Origin: an uncultured Alistipes sp.
Lineage (GTDB): Bacteria > Bacteroidota > Bacteroidia > Bacteroidales > Rikenellaceae
Assembly: GCA_910576555.1 (NCBI GenBank)
Contig: CAJTIY010000001.1
Location: forward strand, 744,001 to 808,000
Direction of reading: 5' to 3'
Length of the DNA stretch: 64,000 nucleotides
The notes below the pieces were generated by a model. That model was not told the origin of the DNA and ran no database searches. It saw nothing but the letters and a program-made list of their open reading frames with translations. Shown here piece by piece: positions 51,844 through 61,238 of the stretch (position 1 is its first letter; the number at the start of each line of letters is the position of its first letter). A program made the translations under genes and the position numbers.

Positions 51844-53499
51844 ATGAAAAAACTATTTACCCATTTGGCAATCGCCCTGTTCGGCGTTGCGATGTGGAGC
51901 TGCTCGTATGATGACGACGATCTTTGGAAGAAGGTAGACGACCTGGACGATCGAGTAACCAATCTGGAGAATGCCCTCGCTCAAATGAATAAGGATATCA
52001 TCAGACTTGAGGGACTTATTAATGCAATAGATGTAGGTGATCCCATTACGGGTTTTTCCGCAATGGATTCCGGAAAGGGCTGGATCGTAACTTTCGCCAG
52101 TGGCAAAATCATCGAGTTATATCACGGAAAAGACGGACAGGACGCACAAGCTCCGATAATTACCGTACTGGCAGAAGAGGGAATCTACTATTGGGCGATC
52201 ACTATCGACGGGAAAACGGATTTCATGTATGCCGACGATGCCAAAACCCAGAAAATTCCTGTTACGGGACAGGACGGAACGACACCGGAGATCGGCGTAG
52301 ACGAAGAAGGTTACTGGACGGTAAACGGCGACCGGGTTCAGTGGAAGGGGAAGGATCTGCCGGCCACGACCGAAGGATATACCTATCTCTTTACAGACGT
52401 TGTGGACAATGGTCGTTACTACACGTTCTACCTTGCCGACGGAACTACGATAGATGTTGTGAAGCGATTGAATGCCAGCATTAAGATTGACGCCGAACCG
52501 ACCGAGCATTTCAAATTCGGACAGAGCCGTATTTTCCAATTTACTACCGAGAATGCGGTAGCCCTTGCCGGAGCAGCCACCGGGCCTATGGACTGGACGG
52601 TCAGCGCAAGTTTTAAAGACAATGCCGGGCGTCTGCGCATCATAGCACCTGCTGCGGATGGATGGGAACTCGAAGGCACAGTAACCGTAGGCGTAGTAGG
52701 CAGCGACGGAGCCGTAGTGACTGCCTCGATATATGTCACTTCGAGCAGCTACGAACTGCGCTACCTCACTTTCGAGGACGAGGACTACAAGGGAACGCAA
52801 GGAGTCAATTACTGGTCTTCTCTGATCGATACGCCCCAATACGGCGGACCGCTGCTCTACCCGTCGTCGGACAATGTTTACAACTGGTACGATCAGGGAA
52901 ATACGGAAATCGCGCATCGGTTCACCGACGAATGGGGCGATCATAAGTTTTGGGGCGGCGGCGAGGCCATCTCCAACTATGTGGAACAGGATGTAGACAG
53001 CGGCGATTTTCAACATCAACTGGCTATTTATTACAAACATCCCGAAACCGGATTCGGAGGACACAACGGTTCCCGGAATTTCTGCGTACATTATGGCTAT
53101 CGGGACGATTCCGGCTACGGCGGGACGAAGCTTCAGGCCATCTGGTTCGAGGACGGCGTAGCCCGCGTGGTCGACCACATGTATGTGACCGCCACGACCT
53201 ATCTGCTCAACTGTGTGGTAAGCGGCAATGGGCTCACCGATCCGGTCGGACCGGACGGTTTCGTCAGACTGGTGGCGATCGGATTCGACGAAAACGGCGC
53301 CGAAATTACCTCCGTACAGCCGACTTTTGAAATCGCCAATTACGAACGTACCGTCATCGACTGGCAGAAATGGGATCTTTCCGAACTCGGAAAAGTCAGC
53401 CGCATCGAATTCAACGTCACAGGCGACAGCGATAACGGTTATGGGTTCAGCCAGCCGGCATATTTTGCGTGGGACGATCTGGCGGTAAGGTTCGAATAA
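51844..53499 (+). CDS. DUF4465-type surface lipoprotein (cobamide operon)
   Basis: The 551-residue lipoprotein (MWSCSYDDDD signal, Cys20) has a short N-terminal coiled coil (KKVDDLDDRVTNLENALAQM, DUF4988-like) and immunoglobulin/PKD-like strands. Its C-terminal domain (about 300-551) resembles DUF4465 (YLTFEDEDYKGTQGVNYWSS, ending PAYFAWDDLAVRFE). Proteins of this type sit in Bacteroides cobamide loci beside btuB and btuG, where some (BtuH) bind B12 at the cell surface. First gene after the riboswitch. Direct B12 binding is inferred. Confidence 0.72.
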   Translation: MKKLFTHLAIALFGVAMWSCSYDDDDLWKKVDDLDDRVTNLENALAQMNKDIIRLEGLINAIDVGDPITGFSAMDSGKGWIVTFASGKIIELYHGKDGQDAQAPIITVLAEEGIYYWAITIDGKTDFMYADDAKTQKIPVTGQDGTTPEIGVDEEGYWTVNGDRVQWKGKDLPATTEGYTYLFTDVVDNGRYYTFYLADGTTIDVVKRLNASIKIDAEPTEHFKFGQSRIFQFTTENAVALAGAATGPMDWTVSASFKDNAGRLRIIAPAADGWELEGTVTVGVVGSDGAVVTASIYVTSSSYELRYLTFEDEDYKGTQGVNYWSSLIDTPQYGGPLLYPSSDNVYNWYDQGNTEIAHRFTDEWGDHKFWGGGEAISNYVEQDVDSGDFQHQLAIYYKHPETGFGGHNGSRNFCVHYGYRDDSGYGGTKLQAIWFEDGVARVVDHMYVTATTYLLNCVVSGNGLTDPVGPDGFVRLVAIGFDENGAEITSVQPTFEIANYERTVIDWQKWDLSELGKVSRIEFNVTGDSDNGYGFSQPAYFAWDDLAVRFE

Positions 53500-53524
53500 C
53501 CGGCCCTCATTTGCGACAACACCC

Positions 53525-53556
53525 GGAGTGCCGGGATAAGAAAATCCCGGCACTCC
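53525..53556 (+). other. Perfect hairpin between lipoprotein gene and btuB
   Basis: A 13-bp perfect stem, GGAGTGCCGGGAT (53525-53537) with ATCCCGGCACTCC (53544-53556) and loop AAGAAA, lies 26 bases before btuB. No T-run follows, so it may adjust relative expression or mRNA stability rather than stop transcription. Confidence 0.55.
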
Positions 53557-53581
53557 ATTAATTAACAAGCGCTATCAAGAA

Positions 53582-55639
53582 GTGAAAAGAATATCGGTAA
53601 TTTTGATACTGTTCCACTTTCTCGCCTGCGGCACTACGAATGCTCAAGATGCCGAGAATAGACAAATCCCGGATTCGGTCCGGATACTGGCTATCGACGA
53701 GGTGACGGTGCTTGGGAGACAGAACAGGGCGGTCGTCCCGGCACAGATCCTCTCCGGCGAGAAACTGCAAAGGCTCAACTCACATTCCGTATCGGATGCG
53801 TTGCGCTATTTTTCCGGTGTGCAGATAAAGGACTACGGAGGTATCGGGGGTCTGAAAACCGTCAACATCCGTAGTATGGGCAGCCAACACGTGGGGGTAT
53901 TCTACGACGGCATACAGATCGGCAATGCCCAGAACGGGACGGTGGACCTCGGTAAATTTTCGCTTGACAACATGGAATTGGTATCCGTTTATAACGGCCA
54001 GAAAAGCGACATATTCCAGTCCGCACGCGATTTCGCCTCGGCAAGTGCAGTATATATGGTGACGCGCAGACCTGTTTTCGAGAGCGGACGCAGAAACCGT
54101 TTCAATGTAAAACTCAAAGGCGGTTCCTTCGACCTTATCAACGCTTCCGCCCTTTGGGAGCACCGGATCAGCGAAAACCTTTCGTCGTCGGCCAATATTG
54201 AATATCTGAACACTTCCGGCAAATATAAATTTCGCTATCATAAGGATGGCGGCTATGACACCACCGAAGTCAGACGCAACGGGGATGTCCGGTTTCTTCG
54301 CGCCGAGGCTGCTCTTTTCGGCAAGGTAAAGTGCGGAGAATGGCAGGCGAAAGGATATTTCTACAATTCCGAGCGAGGCTATCCCGGTGCAGCCGTAAAA
54401 AAGGATTACGGGATTTCATTACTGAACGAAGACCGGCAGAAAGACCGTAATTTTTTCTTTCAAGGTTCCTTAAGGCAAGAGGTGACGGATCTCTACAGCT
54501 ATAAAATCCAAGCCAAATACGCCAACGACTATATGAATTACGTCATGCCGCCCGAAAGTACCGTACAACCGATGGATAATCACTATTGGCAGCAGGAGGT
54601 TTATATTACGGCTGCCAATCTGTTCGCTTTCACCCCGTGGTGGACAGCAAATCTGTCCACAGATTTCCAATGGAACAAACTCGATGCAGACGGCACCGAT
54701 ATGTTCAATGCGCATTTCATCGAACCGAGGCGCTATACGTTGCTGGGAGCCATAGCCACATCGGTCAACCTCAAACGATTCAGCATGCAGGCAAGCCTGC
54801 TTTACACGTATGTACATGACCGGAGCGCTCGGAGGATGGAAACAGCGCCGGATAAAAACGTATTCTCTCCCACGGTAATCGCATCGTACCGTCCGTTTGA
54901 AAAGATCGGCCTTGATATAAGAGCCTTTTATAAAGAGATATTCCGGATGCCGACCTTCAACGACCTCTATTACGTGCAATTGGGCAACCGGCTTCTGAAG
55001 CCGGAATACGCCACACAATACAATGTGGGAGTTGTCTACTCCAAACGATTCGGCAAAGGAGTGCTGTCGACGCTCAATCTTACGGTGGATGCCTATTACA
55101 ACGAGGTGAAAGACAAGATAATCGCCACCCCGACCTCCAACCAGCTCGTCTGGACAATGGTTAATCTCGGATATGTGGAGATACGCGGTGTGGATGTGAC
55201 GTTCAATCCCTGTTTCAATTTAGGCGGCGTGGCATTGGACGCCCGGTTGAGTTATACCTATCAGAAGGCACAGGACTTCACTGAGGAGAAGGATGAAGGT
55301 TGGGAGGAAACCGTTATGGACGGATATGGCGACCAGATACCCTACATTCCGTGGCACAGCGGCTCCGTGATTCTTAACGCTTCCTATCGAAAGTGGGATT
55401 TTAATTACAGTTTTATCTATACGGGAGAGCGATATATGCTCGGCAACAATACTCCGGTCAATTATATCCAGCCGTGGTATACGCACGATATGTCGCTGTC
55501 GCGAAATTTCCCATTCAAATACGCTCAGCTTCGTATCACCGCGGAGGTGAATAACATTTTCAACCAGCAATACGAAGTGGTTAAATGGTATCCCATGCCG
55601 GGAACCAATTTCAAGATTATTCTAAGTCTTACATTATGA
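53582..55639 (+). CDS. btuB: TonB-dependent cobamide receptor BtuB
   Basis: The 685-residue outer-membrane transporter is the normal size for BtuB and has no STN domain or SusC extension. A signal peptide ends near AQDA, followed by a TonB box region (IDEVTVLGRQ), a plug (SVSDALRYFSGVQIKDYGG) and a beta-barrel ending in Leu. It starts with GTG (53582); no in-frame ATG lies closer than the upstream stop. The next gene starts inside its stop (ATGA). Location behind a cobalamin riboswitch with a BtuG-like partner supports cobamides as cargo. Confidence 0.9.
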   Translation: MKRISVILILFHFLACGTTNAQDAENRQIPDSVRILAIDEVTVLGRQNRAVVPAQILSGEKLQRLNSHSVSDALRYFSGVQIKDYGGIGGLKTVNIRSMGSQHVGVFYDGIQIGNAQNGTVDLGKFSLDNMELVSVYNGQKSDIFQSARDFASASAVYMVTRRPVFESGRRNRFNVKLKGGSFDLINASALWEHRISENLSSSANIEYLNTSGKYKFRYHKDGGYDTTEVRRNGDVRFLRAEAALFGKVKCGEWQAKGYFYNSERGYPGAAVKKDYGISLLNEDRQKDRNFFFQGSLRQEVTDLYSYKIQAKYANDYMNYVMPPESTVQPMDNHYWQQEVYITAANLFAFTPWWTANLSTDFQWNKLDADGTDMFNAHFIEPRRYTLLGAIATSVNLKRFSMQASLLYTYVHDRSARRMETAPDKNVFSPTVIASYRPFEKIGLDIRAFYKEIFRMPTFNDLYYVQLGNRLLKPEYATQYNVGVVYSKRFGKGVLSTLNLTVDAYYNEVKDKIIATPTSNQLVWTMVNLGYVEIRGVDVTFNPCFNLGGVALDARLSYTYQKAQDFTEEKDEGWEETVMDGYGDQIPYIPWHSGSVILNASYRKWDFNYSFIYTGERYMLGNNTPVNYIQPWYTHDMSLSRNFPFKYAQLRITAEVNNIFNQQYEVVKWYPMPGTNFKIILSLTL

Positions 55640-56808
55640 AGGGATTTTATTTAAAATGGCTTACAGTCTTCATCGGCATTCTCGTCCTTGCGGCTTCCTG
55701 CCGCAAGGACGATCCGGTATTACCCTCCGAGCCGACCTTGGTGAATCCGTGGGAACAAGTTACTGGCGATATATACGGATTTTTTCTGCTCAACGAAGGC
55801 AATATGGGAACGAACCAGGCTTCGCTCGACTATTACGACTATGAGACAGGCGTTTACACGCGAAATATTTACGGCGAACGCAACCCTTATGAGGTCAAAG
55901 ACCTCGGCGACGTGGGAAACGACATTCAAATCTACGGTGACAAACTCTGGGCGGTTATAAATTGTTCCAACTATGTCGAGGTTATGGATGTCAATACGGT
56001 CAAACATATCACCAAAATAGCGATACCCAATTGCCGTTACCTCGCATTCAAAGGCAAATACGCCTATGTGAGTGCCTACGCAGGCCCCGTGCAGATAGCC
56101 CCAGACGCCCGGATCGGATATGTGGCCAAAATCGATACGGTAAGCCTCCAGGTCGTCGATGAGTGCATCGTAGGTTATCAGCCCGAAGAGATGGCCATTG
56201 TGGGCGATAAACTCTATGTCGCCAATTCCGGCGGTTACCGTGTCCCGAATTACGACCGTACCGTGTCGGTTATCGACCTGAAAACTTTTACGGAAGAGAA
56301 AAAAATAGATGTCGCTATCAACCTTCACCGGATACAGCCGGACAATTACGGCAACCTGTATGTTTCTTCCCGCGGAGACTATTATGAAATACCTTCCAAA
56401 ACATTCATAATCGACACTTCGACTGACGAGGTCACATACGAGTTCGAGGACCTGCCCAACACGCACATGACCCTGTGTCGGGATTCGCTGTTCCTTTACA
56501 GTACCGAATGGAGTTATCTGACAAACGATTGGACGGTATCCTATGCCATCGTAAACACGCGCACACGGGAGATCGTTACGCGCAACTTTATCAAAGACGG
56601 CACCGAAAAGCGTATCCAGACACCTTATGGAATCGCCGTCAACCCAAACACCGGAGAGTTTCTGGTTACCGATGCCAAAGACTACGTCCGTGCCGGAACC
56701 CTGCACTGCTTTGGGCCGGACGGCATACGAAAATGGTCGATAAGCACCGGGAACATACCGGCACATATTGTTTTCACACATAAAAAATTGCAACCGCTGG
56801 AAGAGTAA
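55636..56808 (+). CDS. btuG: BtuG-like beta-propeller lipoprotein, cobamide binding
   Basis: The start at 55636 gives 390 residues and a 4-base overlap with btuB. A lipoprotein signal (LVLAASCRKDDP, Cys22) is followed by a seven-bladed YncE-like/DUF5074 propeller, with repeated strands such as WAVINCSNYVEVMDVNT, LYVANSGGYRVPNYDRT and YGIAVNPNTGEFLVTDA. In Bacteroides, BtuG is a surface lipoprotein that binds cobamides very tightly and passes them to BtuB. The genomic pairing and fold support that role here. Confidence 0.83.
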   Translation: MKGFYLKWLTVFIGILVLAASCRKDDPVLPSEPTLVNPWEQVTGDIYGFFLLNEGNMGTNQASLDYYDYETGVYTRNIYGERNPYEVKDLGDVGNDIQIYGDKLWAVINCSNYVEVMDVNTVKHITKIAIPNCRYLAFKGKYAYVSAYAGPVQIAPDARIGYVAKIDTVSLQVVDECIVGYQPEEMAIVGDKLYVANSGGYRVPNYDRTVSVIDLKTFTEEKKIDVAINLHRIQPDNYGNLYVSSRGDYYEIPSKTFIIDTSTDEVTYEFEDLPNTHMTLCRDSLFLYSTEWSYLTNDWTVSYAIVNTRTREIVTRNFIKDGTEKRIQTPYGIAVNPNTGEFLVTDAKDYVRAGTLHCFGPDGIRKWSISTGNIPAHIVFTHKKLQPLEE

Positions 56809-56824
56809 CTTAACACACTTGAAT

Positions 56825-58399
56825 ATGAAAAAAAATTATGAGCGAATCGTTTTACTGCTTCTATCGGCGTTGCTTTCGGTTGGATTTCTTGCCGGGTGCA
56901 GCGACGCTGATAACGGAGACGACGGTTATCTCCTGAAAAAGGAAGACATCTCTGTGAACCGGCCCGACGAGGGATTTAAGGCTCTGGTCAACCAGCCTTT
57001 CCGGATCGAAGTGAAAAGCGTTTCGGATGAGGGCGTTTTCTATGAATGGTCTCTCGGCGATTCGAAAATAGCCGATTCGAAGAATCTGGAATACACCTTC
57101 ACTTCGTTGGGAACATTCACCCTTACGCTGCATGCCAGCCAGGGAACGACCACCTTCGACTATGATTTCGAGGTCAAAGTAACCACCGATTACGTACTCA
57201 AAAAGGAAGATATAACCATCGAAGAACCCGAAGGAGGATTTAGAGCCAAAGTCGACCAACTGTTTCGGATAGAAGTAACCAGCGTGTCCGACGACGGTGT
57301 CTCTTACTTATGGTTCGAGGATGAGGAGCCGATCGCTCAAACCAAGAATCTTGAGCACATGTTTTCACATGGCGGCGCTATCGGCTTGAAATTAACAGCA
57401 TCGCAAGGGGATATCTTCTTTGATTATTATTTCACTGTTTTTGTCGAATATGCTCCTATCGACCCGCCTGCGGAAGGGGCGAATCCCTATATCACCAAAG
57501 TCTTCGACTACATGCCGGCAGTCGGACAATTTACCAATACGCTGCCGCTGTACGAGGAGGGGGATACGCAGGAGACAATGAATCAGAAAGTATTGGACGC
57601 CATCGGCAATAATAAACGCGGAATGATCACCCTCGGCGGATTCGGCGGCTACGTAACGGTCGGTTTCGACCATACAATCCAGAATGTCGAAGGCTTGCGA
57701 GACTTCCGGGTTTTAGGCAATGCCTTTTATGCAAATGCCAATCCCAATCCGGATGCTCCAGAGGGCGGAAGCTGTGAGCCCGGAGTAATTATGGTGGCCT
57801 ATGATCCCGACAATCTCGGACCGGACAACGTACAATGGTATGAAATACAGGGCAGCGCCCATGTGGATCCTACCAAGGAACCGTGGTATGAAATGGCGAA
57901 GGTCAATGGTAACGATGTAAACATTTACTTCGATTACCGGATAACCTATTACCGTCCCGACAGCGAACCGACATCGAGAGACGAATGGGATACATATATA
58001 AAGTGGGAGGATAATCAGGGAAATTCCGGCTACAAAGTGAAAAATCAGTACCATTCACAACCGTATTATCCGCTTTGGGCCGGAAATACGCTGTCGTTTA
58101 CAGGCACATGCCTGCCTCAGAATGCCATTGACGAAAGTGGTTCGGGAACCTATTTCGTTCTTTACAAATTTCGCTACGGCTATGCGGACAATGAAATCAA
58201 CAGCTATGACGACTCGTCGATCGATATAAGCTGGGCTGTCGATGCGAGCGGAAACAGCGTCAACCTGCCGGGAGTCGATTATATAAAAATATACACCGGT
58301 GTCAACCAAGAGAACGGTTGGCTTGGGGAATGTTCGACCGAAATAATGGGTGTGGAAGACCTGCATTTGCTCAAAGAGGAAATACACACAAGGCGATAA
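56825..58399 (+). CDS. PKD-like repeat surface lipoprotein (cobamide operon)
   Basis: The start at 56825 (MKKNYERIVLLLL) gives 524 residues with a lipoprotein signal (GFLAGCSDA). Two clear PKD-like repeats follow, each opening with 'Y-L/V-LKKEDI' (about 37-125 and 127-215). A 300-residue C-terminal domain (ITKVFDYMPAVGQFTNTLPL onward) is typical of 'cell surface proteins' in B12 loci of Bacteroides. It is the last gene of the operon, 16 bases after btuG. It probably helps bind cobamide or another partner at the surface. Function not proven. Confidence 0.7.
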   Translation: MKKNYERIVLLLLSALLSVGFLAGCSDADNGDDGYLLKKEDISVNRPDEGFKALVNQPFRIEVKSVSDEGVFYEWSLGDSKIADSKNLEYTFTSLGTFTLTLHASQGTTTFDYDFEVKVTTDYVLKKEDITIEEPEGGFRAKVDQLFRIEVTSVSDDGVSYLWFEDEEPIAQTKNLEHMFSHGGAIGLKLTASQGDIFFDYYFTVFVEYAPIDPPAEGANPYITKVFDYMPAVGQFTNTLPLYEEGDTQETMNQKVLDAIGNNKRGMITLGGFGGYVTVGFDHTIQNVEGLRDFRVLGNAFYANANPNPDAPEGGSCEPGVIMVAYDPDNLGPDNVQWYEIQGSAHVDPTKEPWYEMAKVNGNDVNIYFDYRITYYRPDSEPTSRDEWDTYIKWEDNQGNSGYKVKNQYHSQPYYPLWAGNTLSFTGTCLPQNAIDESGSGTYFVLYKFRYGYADNEINSYDDSSIDISWAVDASGNSVNLPGVDYIKIYTGVNQENGWLGECSTEIMGVEDLHLLKEEIHTRR

Positions 58400-58866
58400 A
58401 GACCGGAATAACAGGCAATTCAAGTTTTCTGAACTTCGAAAACTCATTTCGATTTACAAATAGTTAATCGGCGGCGGGCCTTTTGATCGCGGTGAACCAT
58501 TGCAAACATTCCTGCATTTAAATCCCGCCGCCGTTCTTTCACATCTGTCTGCGAGAACCGGAAAAATAGAGATTAGTAGCACGTTGTCTGCCATAACAAC
58601 GCAATACTCCGGTTTCCACAGACAGATTTTTACTGATTTGCATTTCGAAAACAATAGAAAATTTTTACAGCAAGCACAAAAATTGAAAAATTGGTCTTGT
58701 CAAATATGCTTTGTTTTAATTCAACCAACGGATTACACAAAACAAAAGGAATATCCACATTTGGTTTTCACATTCAATCATTTCTTCTCTGCGGGGAAAA
58801 CGTGGGGAAAATCCGAAAATTAAAAATCGCTTAACTTGTAATACTCAACAAATTAAGCGATTTTAC
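58400..58866. other. Gene-free right end of the mobile element
   Basis: No convincing gene was seen in this AT-rich stretch. Short frames (for example 58500-58823) have no recognisable features. It holds the right subterminal repeat (58790-58809) and ends at the tRNA junction. A terminator for the cobamide operon was not found. Confidence 0.45.
58790..58809 (+). repeat. Right subterminal direct repeat (arm site candidate)
   Basis: TGCGGGGAAAACGTGGGGAA matches the left copy at 42692-42711 in 18 of 20 bases and in the same orientation. It lies about 60-80 bases inside the tRNA junction. Confidence 0.5.
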
Positions 58867-58953
58867 TGGTACCCGGAGCCGGGGTCGAACCGGCACGACA
58901 TTGCTGTCATTGGTGTTTGAGACCAACGCGTCTACCGATTCCGCCATCCGGGC
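58867..58953 (-). tRNA. tRNA-Leu (anticodon CAA)
   Basis: The 87-base gene reads GCCCGGATGGCGGAATCGG at its 5' end. Its anticodon arm is TTGGT-CTCAAAC-ACCAA (anticodon CAA), with a long class II variable arm, a TPsiC arm and acceptor TCCGGGT-A-CCA. The acceptor stem pairs over 7 bp with one G-U. CCA is encoded. Its 3' end is the right boundary of the integrated element, and the gene is kept intact. Confidence 0.95.
58869..58889. other. attR (tRNA-Leu 3' part)
   Basis: This is the right junction, whose counterpart at 42540-42560 matches in 17 of 21 positions. It lies within the acceptor/TPsiC region of the tRNA, a common target for tyrosine recombinases. Confidence 0.5.
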
Positions 58954-59194
58954 AAAACATATTTCGATGTGGATCGGGGCAGCAAAGATAGACAAAAATT
59001 TCGAAATCCGATGTACACTGTCCGAATTATTTACGGACAAGACACCGAAGCGCACCCCTACGCCATGCGCCGCCCGGATCTCCCCGGCCGGAACGAAGCG
59101 CATGCGGCCCAAGCGGGAAACGGGCCCGGACGGTGCGCAATCCGGGCGATAAAACCTCGACGCACGGCCGGCCGCGCCCTCAAGAGGGAGTCTC

Positions 59195-61024
59195 CTACTC
59201 CTCGCCGTGGAAATAGGCCCTGATCTTCGCGGCCTTCGCCGCACCCACCAGCGCCGCAAGCTCCTCGGCCGGCGCCGCCTTGACCTTCGCTACGGTACGG
59301 AAATGCTGCAACAAAGCCTCGATCGTCTTGCGACCGATTCCGTCGATCCGCTCCAGTTCGCTATGGATGAAGGCCTTGCTCCGTTTCTGCCGGTGAAACG
59401 ACACGGCGAATCGGTGGACCTCCTCCTGCATATGGGAGAGGAAGTGGAACAGAGGCGACGTTGGGCGGATGCCGACCAGCAGCGGCGGAAATCCGTAGAG
59501 CAACTCGGCCGTGCGGTGCCGGTCGTTCTTGGCCAGACCTGCGATCGGAATATCCAGCCCGAGCGCCTCCAGTACCTCGCGGATCGCCCCCATCTGCGCC
59601 TTGCCGCCGTCGGCGACGATCAGATCGGGCAGTTCGGCCCCTTCGGCCATAAGGCGCGTATAGCGGCGGAAGACGATCTCGCGCATCGAGGCGAAGTCGT
59701 CGGCGCCGACCACCGTCTTCACGTTGTAGTGGCGGTACTCTTTGCGCGACGGCTTGCCGTCGCGGAATACGACGCACGACGCCACGGGATCGGCTCCCTG
59801 CAGGTTTGAGTTGTCGAAGCACTCGATGTGGCGCGGCTGCCGGTCGAGCCGCAAGGCCTCCTGCAGGGCGTTCATCAACCGTTCGGTATGTCGCTCGGGA
59901 TTCTTGATTTCGAGGTTCTTGAGCTGCTCCGCGCGGTAGATCCGGGCGCTGCGCTGCGAGAATTCGAGCAGTTCGAGCTTCTCGCCCCGCTTGGGCACGG
60001 TGAAGGTCACCCCGTCGAACAGCAGCGTCGTGGAGGGCAGGAAAGGCACGATCACCTCGCGGGCCAGCTCGCCCCCGGCGACGTGCTCGACGATGTGCTG
60101 CATGGCCAGCGTCAGCATGTCGCGTTCGTCGCCGCCCACGCCGGCGGTCAGCTCCACGGTCTGCACGCCGACGACCGACCCGTGGCGGATGCGCACGAAG
60201 TTGCAATAGGCCGTGTCGTCGTCCGGCAGCAGCGAGAAGACATCCACGTCGACGATCCGGGCGCTGACGATCACCGAACGGCTCGAGTAGTTATCCAGCG
60301 CGTCGAGCCGCTGCTTGAACCGCTGCGCCGCCTCGAACTTCAACGCGGCCGCCGCGCGCTCCATCTCCGCCTCGAGGTAACGGCGCACGGGACGCAGATC
60401 GCCCTTCAGCACCGCCTCGACCATCGCGACGAGCTCCCCGTACGCTTCCTCGTCCTGCAACCCCGCACAGGGCCCCCGGCAGTTGCCGAGGTGGTACTGC
60501 AGGCACACGCCGTAGCGCCCCTGCGCGATCCGTTCGGGTGCGAGGTCGAGCCGGCAGGTGCGCAGCGGCACCACCTCGCGGATGAAGTCGAGCACGCTGC
60601 GCTGCATGGCCATCGAGCCGTAAGGACCGTAGTAGCGCGACCCGTCGCGCACGAGCTGCCGCGTCGACTCCACGCGCGGAAAGTGTTCGCGCCGCACGAC
60701 GATCCACGGATAGGTCTTGTCGTCCTTGAGCAGGATGTTATAGCGCGGCTGCAGGGCCTTGATGAGCGAGTTCTCCAACAGCAGGGCATCGGTTTCGCTC
60801 CCCACGACGATGTGGCGGATCTCGACGATCTGCTTGACGAGCACGCGCACTTTGGCCGAGTGATCGCGGTTCTCGGCGAAATAGGAGGAGACGCGCTTGC
60901 GCAGGCTCTTCGCCTTTCCGACATAGATGATCGTGCCGTTGCGGTCTACGAACTGGTAGACGCCCGGCGACAGCGGCAGCAGCGCGACCTGCTCCTTGAT
61001 ACGCTCCTTCTGCGATTCGGCCAT
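59195..61024 (-). CDS. uvrC: Excinuclease ABC subunit C
   Basis: The start at 61024 (MAESQKERIKEQV) gives 609 residues, full UvrC length. The GIY-YIG domain (PGVYQFVDRNGTIIYVGKAK), a UVR-type helix region (about 195-235), the RNase H-like endonuclease domain (HIECFDNSNLQGADPVASCV, DLIVADGGKAQ) and C-terminal helix-hairpin-helix motifs are all present. It makes both cuts in nucleotide excision repair with UvrAB. The frame is open upstream, but that part has no UvrC match and contains the promoter. Confidence 0.95.
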   Translation of the reverse strand: MAESQKERIKEQVALLPLSPGVYQFVDRNGTIIYVGKAKSLRKRVSSYFAENRDHSAKVRVLVKQIVEIRHIVVGSETDALLLENSLIKALQPRYNILLKDDKTYPWIVVRREHFPRVESTRQLVRDGSRYYGPYGSMAMQRSVLDFIREVVPLRTCRLDLAPERIAQGRYGVCLQYHLGNCRGPCAGLQDEEAYGELVAMVEAVLKGDLRPVRRYLEAEMERAAAALKFEAAQRFKQRLDALDNYSSRSVIVSARIVDVDVFSLLPDDDTAYCNFVRIRHGSVVGVQTVELTAGVGGDERDMLTLAMQHIVEHVAGGELAREVIVPFLPSTTLLFDGVTFTVPKRGEKLELLEFSQRSARIYRAEQLKNLEIKNPERHTERLMNALQEALRLDRQPRHIECFDNSNLQGADPVASCVVFRDGKPSRKEYRHYNVKTVVGADDFASMREIVFRRYTRLMAEGAELPDLIVADGGKAQMGAIREVLEALGLDIPIAGLAKNDRHRTAELLYGFPPLLVGIRPTSPLFHFLSHMQEEVHRFAVSFHRQKRSKAFIHSELERIDGIGRKTIEALLQHFRTVAKVKAAPAEELAALVGAAKAAKIRAYFHGEE

Positions 61025-61032
61025 AACGAGTA

Positions 61033-61066
61033 CAAAGATAACGAATATTCGGTTACGCACCACAAA
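61033..61066 (-). promoter_or_regulatory. uvrC promoter
   Basis: On the minus strand TATCTTTG (61033-61040) is a perfect -7 element 8 bases before the uvrC ATG, with TTTG 22 bases upstream (61063-61066). The short distance implies a very short or absent leader. Confidence 0.55.
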
Positions 61067-61200
61067 CCGGGCTCCGCACCCGGCCCGGAACGCCATCCGC
61101 AGCGGAACGCATGCACATCGCTGCGCTCGACGCCCGGAGAACGGCGTCGTTTTCCGCGATTAAAAAATACAATCGGCTTTTATTATTGAGCTGAACCGTA

Positions 61201-61208
61201 TACTTTTG
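61201..61208 (+). promoter_or_regulatory. -7 element for the 61239-63531 gene pair
   Basis: TACTTTTG matches TAnnTTTG and lies 30 bases before the ATG. The upstream -33 region is T-rich but not a clear TTTG. Confidence 0.45.
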
Positions 61209-61238
61209 CACCTGAATACAAGAACCCGATCCGCCCCT

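Larger units (their letters stand above)
42540..58889 (+). mobile_element. Integrative mobilizable element in tRNA-Leu, carrying cobamide uptake genes
   Basis: About 16.3 kb lies between a partial copy of the tRNA-Leu 3' end (left, 42540-42560) and the intact tRNA-Leu gene (right). It holds a tyrosine integrase at the left end, an HTH protein, VapE-type and Toprim replication genes, an oriT-like site, MobC and a MobA relaxase. No coupling protein or mating-pore genes are present, so it should be mobilised by helper elements. Its base composition is clearly lower in GC than the flanks. Cargo: a DUF1016 nuclease pair and a riboswitch-controlled B12 uptake operon. Confidence 0.82.

Noticed and set aside
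53525..53556. Terminator between the DUF4465 lipoprotein gene and btuB
   Set aside because: The stem is perfect but no T-run follows, so the genes are treated as one operon with an internal hairpin.
58831..59259. 142-codon minus-strand frame
   Set aside because: Runs through the tRNA-Leu gene. Not coding.
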